This document shows positions 1 to 9,200 of a stretch of DNA of 11,223 bases, one piece after another (the stretch's first letter is position 1; the number at the start of each line of letters is the position of its first letter). The position numbers and the translations under genes are program-made. The stretch spans positions 1,145,539 to 1,156,761 of the forward strand of contig NW_019091440.1 in assembly GCF_001949145.1 (NCBI RefSeq), read 5' to 3'. The DNA comes from Acanthaster planci. Taxonomy: Eukaryota > Echinodermata > Asteroidea > Valvatida > Acanthasteridae. The notes under the pieces were generated by a model. It saw only the letters and a program-made list of their open reading frames with translations, did not search any database and had not been told where the DNA came from.

Positions 1-173
1 GCTGGAGTATCGTTAGCTTCACAATTCCAAATTACCGTTCCATTGTTGTACACGTTGCTCGGAGATTTTTATATCTGCACAATTTAAGAGATGGTAGATT
101 GTATCATTCAAAGGACTTTCTGGACTTCGGTAGCAGCTTTGTTTAGTTTTGTAATTTCTGTGTCTGCTTTTAG
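1..173 (+). other. Upstream intron (3' end)
   Basis: This stretch ends in a T-rich tract and TTTTAG acceptor. No exon with a convincing donor and coding content is visible, so it is read as the end of an intron whose start lies outside the window. Confidence 0.6.
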
Positions 174-267
174 AATGAGAGTAAAGTGCTGGACATCAAC
201 TGTCGTAATGCTGATGGATACACACCGTTGCTGTTGGTTACCAGGGATGTAGATCTTTTTGAGCAGA
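174..267 (+). CDS. MAP3K19: Exon: first visible ankyrin repeat, 5' part
   Basis: The exon is preceded by a T-rich acceptor ending TTTTAG (168-173) and followed by donor GTAAGT at 268. It reads residues 1-31 and leaves one base, which completes an isoleucine codon with the next exon. The sequence NADGYTPLLLVTRD (residues 12-25) is the DxxGxTPLxxA hairpin and first helix of an ankyrin repeat. An earlier AG at 145-146 is excluded as acceptor because it would put TAG (171-173) in frame. Further repeats may lie in exons upstream of the window. Confidence comes from the ankyrin match and the clean phase join to 528. Confidence 0.8.
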
Positions 268-3200
268 GTAAGTAGAGTTTAGGACTTCAAGCATCTCATG
301 TTGGTGACCAGTAGCCCTCAAATTAACAGAAGAAACTTAATACCCAGCTCTTTGTTTAAAAATTACAAAGGGGAATTTGATTTGATAGAAATCATAAAAA
401 AAGCACAGTTGGTCTGATGAGGAACACCGCTTGTTTCTACCAAAAGCATTCCGCGTTGTGAATTGAAGAGAACTCTAGATGCTTTGTAGACTTCTTTCCT
501 GATTAATTTTCTTCTTTGTTTGTATAGTCGGTGCTGCCCTTGAGGATTACAACCCACAGGCTGTAGTACGTGAGCTGTTGGCTCATCGAGCTGACGTGAC
601 TACTCATGACGCTGAAGGAAGAACACCGCTACACTTTGCTGCTGCATCAAAAGCCAAGGTATCCGAGGAGATTGCTTTGGTTCTGATGAGTGATCCATCC
701 ATCTTAGAGATGAGAGATCGGAGGTCATTAGCACCGATCCATTCAGCATCACAGAGTGGTCAAGTAGAGGTACTTGTAGCTTTGTTGGACAGTGGAGCTG
801 ATGTCAATGCAAGGGGATTTGCAGGAGCCACGCCCCTTCATATATCGGTGAGTTGTAGGGTACATCTGAGGAACTTGGCTACAGTGAAAACCTACACGTT
901 TCCAACAAAAGCTGCCAATTTCTGGTGTCGGAATTTCCCATAGACTCGCGTGACAGCCCCGGCTGTAACCAAGCAATATTAGCAATATTACACTCACAAA
1001 ACCATCTCTGAAACACTGGCTGCCTTCCAGCTCTTATTTCATCTCTGGTTTCAGAAATGGTTATAGTCCTTTCATGTTCCAAATTAAGTATGGTCTGACC
1101 CCCCCCAACTGTAGCTTGACGTAATCAGAATGGATGATCCTGCTAGTGAAGCGTCAGGATTTTAGAAGCAGGAGCTAGAAGTAAGATATAATAATAAGGT
1201 TGGAGAAATGGCTCTTATCCATGTCTCAGTATATTAAATATTCCCACTTTAGAGTTGATTTGTTCAGAACCCTGAATGTTTTTCCTGTGAAATGCATTTT
1301 GCTTTATCCCATCGACAGCAATCTTTTAGGCTGTATAGAGAAATTTAAATCTGACCAACAGCTCCGATCATTATTTCAGGCCTGTGCTGGTCAGTTACAA
1401 GCAGCTACAAAGTTGTTGAATCATGGTGCGGACGTGACACTAGTTGATGACAGCGGAAATACTCCGGTTGATGTGGCTAAGACCAAGAAGCTGAAACATG
1501 CTCTAAAAGGTGAGATTGAAAGAAAACTGAAAGTGATTTGATCAATGTCTTCCAACATCAAAGATTATTTTCTTAGTGCATAAGAAAATAAGTCTCTTCT
1601 CATTGTTTTGAGTTCAAGCAACAAACGATGTTCTGTTTGTATAAACAGAAGCATGGACAGAGGCTACTCAAGCAAAACGAGACTTGGTATTAACACCAGT
1701 CAAACCTCCATCCCGTGTGGCTGAGCATCACGGGTTAATGGCAGAGGAGCGATTGATGCAAGAATCTATTGGAAGTACTCCAAGGCCTGGATCATCATGT
1801 AACTTCACACCTGAAAGTAAGTACCTCCGGTATGCATTCAGGCAGTTTGTGGCTACAGCTTACAGAGTTTTGCCATTAGCAAACCATGGTGATGAGATGT
1901 AGCCAATGAGGATTGTTGTGGCTACTCCTTGCCAAAGTTGATTGTGGTTCAAATTTTCCATGAAACAAAAGCAGCTTTCTTGCAACCAAGCGATCTCTCG
2001 TGTCTTCTTCCCATGTGACCAGTGTTGGGGACAGACTTATCCAGTAACATTTTTATAGCAAAATGTCCATGCAATAATGTATTAATTGACAATAGTTAAC
2101 AAGGTTTTGCTTTGGGGTTTTTCTGCGACAGAGCGTATCATTCATAAGATGACGGAGGCACACAAAGCAATGCTAGCAGAGGAACAAATGCTCCGAGATA
2201 TTGAAAGTGGTCGTTTCACTCCAAGGTGGGTTATCTGTCTGAGATTTAATTGCTCCGCACAGAAGTTCTTTCACTGTTAACAATTAGAGACCTTGGTATC
2301 AATCAGTCACATTGCTGCTGTTTGCTCGGTGCCTGAGAACATTCTACAAATTTGCCGCTACATGTCTTATGCCATATTTGAAAACAAGCGCATGCTGGAG
2401 TCTCCTTTTCTTACATTAACCAATCACATTCTTAGAAGTGCACCTGTTGGTGATTTCAAGTCAGTCTTGTTGTACAGCGTACTTTATCTGTATCAGGTTG
2501 ACATTTGAACCTCAGCACTATCTTCCTACTTGTCTCTCATGCATTGTCTGCTCAACATTTCTCCATCGAGGAGATTGAAGTGAGTTTTAATGACATTTGG
2601 ATGTTTGTTTGTGCTCAGTTCGTGTCCTCGTAAGCTTGGTCTTCCAAGAGCCTCTTCAAGAAACAGTACATCATCAGGCAAGTTACCAATTCCTCCCAAG
2701 ACTCCCAGAGTCTTGGACCATGGATTTAATTCCTCATCACCTGCTGGGTCTCCAGAGAAGAACAAGAAGACCAGGTAATCATTTTAAATTTGCTGCCATT
2801 TTGTATTTTGTAACATGAAGCACTCCATAGGTTCATTCTAAAGCCAGACAGAAAAGTGAAGATGTAAGAGAAGGATGTTATTGATCATAAGCACCGAATT
2901 CATTCAGTCTTGCATGTTTTTCTCAAGTGCAGGACACCAGGGCCTAATTTTTTGAAGCTATAAAAAATTCTGAAAATATTTGTTAGAGCAAACATCAGCA
3001 AATGGCCAGTAGTTTTGGGTTTATTTTTACAAATGAAATCTACTTAGTTTTCCATTCTTCTAACATGTCACACTTCTTGTTTGGTCAGACCCCTGCTAGG
3101 TGGTCGAACTCGCACCCTTACTGTACCAAGCGGAGAAAGCACCATCGACATTAGGAACCAGAGGGCCAGGGCACATGCCAAAGTTAATCAGAGAAATTGT

Positions 3201-6200
3201 AAGTCACAGATCATGTCTGAATGACCTGGCTATGGCTTGACATTACAGAATCTATGGGAAGTGGCTACAACCATATCCTTGGACTCCTGTGTAATTTCAA
3301 AGCGCAGCCAAGTAACTGAGGCGTGGTCATTGGTCTTTTACCTAGCAGCACTCATAGAGGGCAGTGTTTTCATTCCATTCACATTTGACCTGAGAAGAGC
3401 TTGTGTTCAGTAACTGTCACTGGTGCACCAGGGACTTTACGCTCACACCATCAAACAGTCATTATTAAAACTTAGAAAAAATACTTGTGACTTAATACTG
3501 AACAAATTCTTCGCTAACAAAAATATGATTTCTGAATTTTGTGCAGCTGATCCTGTTGTTTCCAAGGTAACAACAGACATGCCTCAGGTTCCAGTGACGG
3601 TGGTTGGGCTTGACTTAGATGACAACCTGAGAGATATCAGGTAGGAATGAGAAACAAGTCTGCAGTATTGCATTCATTCTACTGGTAAACATGAATAGAT
3701 CTCTGATTGACGGATTCTGATATCATTTTTTGAAACAAAAAGTTGTGTCTTTTAATCTTGACATGAGCCTGATCTAGTATTTTGGAAACAGCCTGCACAA
3801 AGACAGTGTGAATACAAGGGGGCTTGGCAGATATTCCAAGCTGTGCTGGGCTAGACTCCAATGTAACCTAAGTGCTCCTACATAATAAATTCCTATTTAT
3901 GAAAGTATTCTCATGACAGGTTTTTCCAGTTTTATCACTTCAGCTTCAATCAACTTTAAAAAATAAGAATACATTAACCATAACATAATTTGGCCAAAAA
4001 ATTCAATCAAATTTTTTGACGGTCAGTGTTCAGTTTACTCAGATGTGTGCAAAAACATTCATGCCTTGGAAGTCTCTTAACAGTCTGGAATAAATGAACT
4101 TACCAATAGAAATACACGGAATCCAACATGCATGCGCCCTTCCACAGACATGGTACACTATATCCTCCTATAATGCATTTGCCTGTCGTGTTATGTCACG
4201 TTAAAAACCTCTGTCGCAACTTCTTAATCTGATTGTTACAATTCTATATTCTTGTCAGGTTTCGAAGGTTAGTTTCTGGGCCAATAAGTCCCTATCTTGA
4301 ACGACGTCGTAGTCATGACAAAGGAGATGGTGTTAATCCAACACCACCCACAGAGAGGCGACCTTCTGCTGGAAGCAGGGGCTCAACTCCTAGCTTGCAA
4401 GATCTCACAGGTGCTTGTGTGGATCTTATTAAGAAAGGTAAATAAACTTGCTTCTAGCAATACACAGCTTATCATTGTTACTAGATGTGACATTGCTAGA
4501 AATAGTATGGCTTCCTTGCTTTTGAATTGACGTACCATTTGACCCCATGTGATAACTTACATTGATGATGTTGTAGGGTATACAGTGTGAGTTGCATTGG
4601 TACAGTTGAATACTGTATGGCATGCAGTACGTAACTTGATTTGACATGGCGTGATCTGACGTGAATGATTGGGCCAATAGTCATTAGATATGAGATACAC
4701 TGTAACATGGCATTTGATGCAACGTGGGTCTCAAGATTACAGTAATCTGTGATCTCTTCCTTGGCTTTCAGGAGTGAAATATCACAGATCAGTTGGAAGC
4801 TCGAGCAGCACAATAAGCTTGGATGATGAGTCTAGTACCCAGCCTCCAAGGAGAGTTCCTCTCCGAGCCAATACATGTATGCAGATACATCATCTTAATT
4901 TAGGTGAGACTGGATTCAAGTTTTCTTTGCCTGCAGCTCACGTTCTGCATCGTGCCTAGATTAGACAGTTTATAGCTAGGGTTTGGGATCTTTTTTTTTT
5001 CAAATCAAGTGTGTTGTGGCTACAGCTTTCATTTTGTTTTGACAGCTTGTTTGAATGCACAGACACTTCAATCTGCCTGCGTCTTGTGGAAGAGCACTTA
5101 CAACATATGCATAACATACATATGTATAACATAAATATTAAGTGTGATGGTACTGCAGTAACATTGTCATAACCATTATTGATAACTCAATTTAGTGCTT
5201 CTTTGTTGGACCACAAGGCTTCAAAATGACAAGTTTACAGAAAGTTGCTCTGTGTCTTTTTATTATTCAGAACAAATGCATCTTCGTCTGGGCACGCCAA
5301 GTCCTTCATTGGACCCAACGCAGCTCTTTAATCCAACGTCACGCAATGTCATGCCTCTCTCGCCTTCACACTACTCCGAGAATATCCAGGCAACCATTTT
5401 CGAGTTTGACAATGAAGATGAAGGAGCTGAAGATGGACATTCACAGGTTCTGTTCAGCAATTCTCCAAACTTGGAATGGAAAGGAGAGAGTAAATCGAAC
5501 AATGAACATTTGACATTGATGAGATCCAAGTCAATTCTTAATCATTCCAAACCCTTTAGCATCGAAAATACCCGCGTCATGGACCCAAGCAAAGACGTTT
5601 CTACAGACTCAGGTCAGGGGTCCAGAACGTCTTACAGTGTCTCCTCTTCAGCTAGTACCCTCTCAACCCCAAGTCCTCTCCAGCCTAGAGCTGATAAGGA
5701 GATGCCTTTGGTTAAAAGTCTTGTCACCAATCGTCTTGGCGTTAAAATGACACCAAATGCAACAAATGTCAAAGAATCTCCTGTCAAAACAAGGACTGCA
5801 AACCCAGTCACCAAACGTCCTTGTAATGTGAACTCTGCAGTGACAAAGCAAATAGACACAAAGGCTTCGACAGAGATACCACTTCATTCGGCCAAAACAT
5901 TAGTGGTGGAAAACTCGGACACAGTTCCTGCATCTGTGGCAAAGAAACAACAGTCACAAACAAAAGGTCCAGAGAAGTGGTCATCAAAATCCTGTGGTAC
6001 AAACTTTGCAAACAAAGATGGAAAGATAAACTCCAAATTCTCTCCCAACTTGAGTGCAACTGTCCACAGCAGTATGAGTAGTGTACAAGAAGCAGAGATA
6101 GAAGCAAAGTCAGGAAGTGTAGCCTCCGCTGGACAAGCAGATACAAAAAGCAAGTCTACAGTGACTAGTGACAAGGCACAGTCGTCTCATCAGACAGCAG

Positions 6201-9200
6201 TTTCATCTTCTTTAAATAATTCCAAACAACCAGTTGGTGATGGAAAGAAACATAAAACAGCATTTGGTTCTCAATCCAAAAAAGATCAACCCGGGAAACA
6301 AACCAAAAGTACTTCAAAACCCACAGGAAATGAAGTACAGAGTTTGAGTGCAAACAGAAAGGGGTCCAACTCCATTCTGTTTGTTAATACAAAGCCAGCA
6401 TCCAGTTCAGATTACGGTCACTGTTCTTCGAGAACAACAGCTGCAGGAGGACAGAATGTTCATGAAACAGCTGTCAACAAGGCCGACGGTCAATTCATGG
6501 CCAGTAGTGATGATGTCACAAATACTGCAGTCACCCAGTGCAAAACTGCAGAAACAGAATTGCTCTTTGGAAGGTTAAATGGTCAAAGGTCAAGCAAGAA
6601 AAGTGCTAACGTTACATCTGACCCTGGTACCCAAAAGACGGAACAGAAAGCTAGTAATGTCAAGACAGCCACCAACTTTAAAAGTAAGAGTGTCGGCAAA
6701 TCGCAAGCAGGGACAGATCAGATAAGCAAACCACCAAGACAGGCAAACAAACAGGGTAAATCATTATCCCCTCAGAAGATATCAGCTCAAAATGTTGATC
6801 AAACAATCAACAAAACGCTGCCTGTCTCTAGCTCTGGTGAAATGCCAAAGGTTAGTCCAAGACCTGGATACTGTCAGGGCTCAAAATCACCAGCAGGATC
6901 ATTAGAAAAAGCATCACCAAGACTTCAGACCTCTAAGGGAGAACCATCACTCTCAAAAAGCTTTGGTTCAGGCTCTTCTCAGGTAAAGACAGAATTGAGA
7001 AATATGTTGAAAGTTCAAGAAGGCACTGACACAAATACAAGACAGCCTCTTTCATCTGATGAAGGTGTTGGTTTGGAGTTGGAAGAACCGACTGACAAGG
7101 ATAAAGTCCATTCAAGTGATGAGAAACAGACAGTACCCTTTCAGAAAACTAAATTTCATTCTCAAGAGGCAGAGGCTGAGAAAAACAAACATGATGATTC
7201 TCATAATGTTGGAGGAAAAAAATCTCCAGTCATCGAAATGTTTCCAAGTAGTCAGACATTGATGAAGGGACAAAACGGCATAGAGAAAAAAGACAAAGAT
7301 GGTATAAGACCCAAGACAGGTGGAAGCAAATCGGATTCAGTAGAAAGTATCGAAGAAGTTTATGAAGAGGTTGTCTTTGTCTCTGATGAAGAAAAAGAAC
7401 GGAAACTCTTTAAGGTTGAAACAGAACCATCTCAAGACACCGTCAAGATTAATATTAAAGAAGTGGATATGTTTAAAGAGACAAAGATACTGAAGCAGAA
7501 AAAGGTTGCTAGGAAGACAGCAGGACGAATCATCCCAGCTGTGAAATCTCAGCCAAAGAGCGACTCTGAAAACAAAATTGGAGGTGCAACCAAGTCTGCT
7601 CTCACTGCCGTTGGGAAATCTATGTCTGATATTAAGCTTCAAACCCAAAAACCTCCATTAACCCCACAGAGTAGAGGAACCGTTCATGACAGAACTGAAG
7701 AAAAAGATCTCTCTGGAAAGACAAAGAAAATTCCCAACCCTGTAAGTCCAAAATTTCCTAGCACCAGTCTTTCTAAATTCCACTGGTCTAAATTTAAGTC
7801 ACCAGAAGTGTCCCCACGAAGCGATTCATCCGTAGATGCCCCACATGACCCGCGGATCATCAAAGAACACACCCCTGTCATCCGTGATGTCATAGAACTT
7901 ATGCAAATGGGACCACTGCAACCTGGGCCAACACCGATACCGTGGAAACCTAGAGAGAAGATCTCATCAACAAGCAGCTGTCCAAATCCTATTAAGCCTA
8001 GTTCTCTTGTCAAGACAAGGCGACGGATTGCAAGCACCAAGGAACTACCAAGAAAATCCTCTGTGAAAGGAAGTCTCCGAAAGATAGCCATCATGGGTCA
8101 AAATGCACAGAAAGGAAAGGCAGGCAGACCTGGAAGTGGAGGCAAATCACGCCAGAAGGGGAAAAAGAAACAAGAACCTGATGCTATCAGCTCACAGAAG
8201 AAAGGAAAATTGAGACCACTCATGAAAACCAAGGGTAAGAATCTCAAACTAGACAAGCTACACCTGCTAAGTGAGGTTGACTCCTCTACCAAAGCTTTCA
8301 TTACTGGTCAGGGATGGCACATTCAGACAGAGAAGAATGAGACATCAGATGTCATCATCCATGATCGGTCAGCTCTCGACAGCTCTTGTGACTCCTCAGT
8401 ACATTCCGGTGATGCTCCGTTGGGTCATGATGGAAGTCCTAAACTCAGCCCACATAATACTCTCATCTTGAATGAACTGTGTAAGATTCATCCGCTTAGC
8501 CCAGCAGTCATTAGCAACATTGCCAATATTATGAGTCCACTGGAGGTTGACACACCACACTTCATTCCTGACACGATGGGAACCATTAAAGAGTTTGGAG
8601 ACTCTCTCAAAAGTAGTAGTTCAGCAGAGACTGATATGCAAAATCGACCAAACAGCACAGAAAAGGCATTCACATTCGAGACAGAGAGTGTTGAAAAACT
8701 TACAAAAGAAGCAAGTAGTCATCCAGAGAAACCACCACAGACTAAAGAGAATACCAAGACAGAAGTTAATCATACACCTGCTAATCAATTATCTATTAAT
8801 CTGAAACCACTCTCAGGGCATGATTCAAAGGACTCAAAGTGTGATGCAAATTTAGATGAATCAGATAGAACCAAAAATCATCATGCCACGGTTGATGGTG
8901 GAGATGAGACAATTGCACCAAGAATTACCACTTCAGGGTCATCAAGCAACCCAACAGAAAGAAACACATTTGATGTAGAGAGTGAGGAGGTGTCCTCATA
9001 TGAAACCAACCCAGACTTCCTCAGAGTGTTAAGATTACAGGATAATCCATCAGCTAATGTTTCCCCAAGGAGCACCATGTTCAGAGCAGAGCTTGCCAAG
9101 GAAATATCCAAGATGGATAATGATCAAAGTGTACCTCCAGAGACTTCAACAGAACAGAGTGAGAAACGTGATACCATTAAAGAAAGAATCTCTCACAAAC

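Noticed and set aside
879-1082. Minus-strand open frame in the intron between ankyrin exons
   Set aside because: Short, no domain, no splice or regulatory support.
1200-1379. 5' part of a plus-strand open frame leading into the ankyrin exon at 1380
   Set aside because: It has no ankyrin character, while splicing 847 to 1380 rebuilds a perfect ankyrin repeat.
2293-2508. Open frame between exons 2132-2225 and 2619-2774 as an extra exon
   Set aside because: No homology, no acceptor and donor giving the right phases, and the flanking exons already join in phase without it.
3679-3861. Minus-strand open frame in the longest intron as a transposon or nested gene
   Set aside because: No recognisable transposase, reverse transcriptase or other motif, and no terminal repeats.
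4452-4501. Perfect 10-bp inverted repeat with a 30-nt loop as a regulatory hairpin
   Set aside because: A match of this size and spacing is expected roughly by chance in 11 kb; no other support.
1848-5028. Shared 14-mer TGTGGCTACAGCTT at 1848-1861 and 5015-5028 as a dispersed repeat
   Set aside because: Flanking sequences do not match, and one shared 14-mer in a window of this size is not surprising.
5195-5270. Upstream extension of the giant open frame as a protein start
   Set aside because: It begins at a GTG codon, runs through a polypyrimidine tract and ends at a consensus CAG acceptor. Splicing at 5270 joins the previous exon in exact phase.
7684-8094. 136-codon minus-strand open frame, and other minus-strand frames within 5632-9465
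   Set aside because: All lie antisense to the giant coding exon and follow from its codon usage; none shows a recognisable domain.
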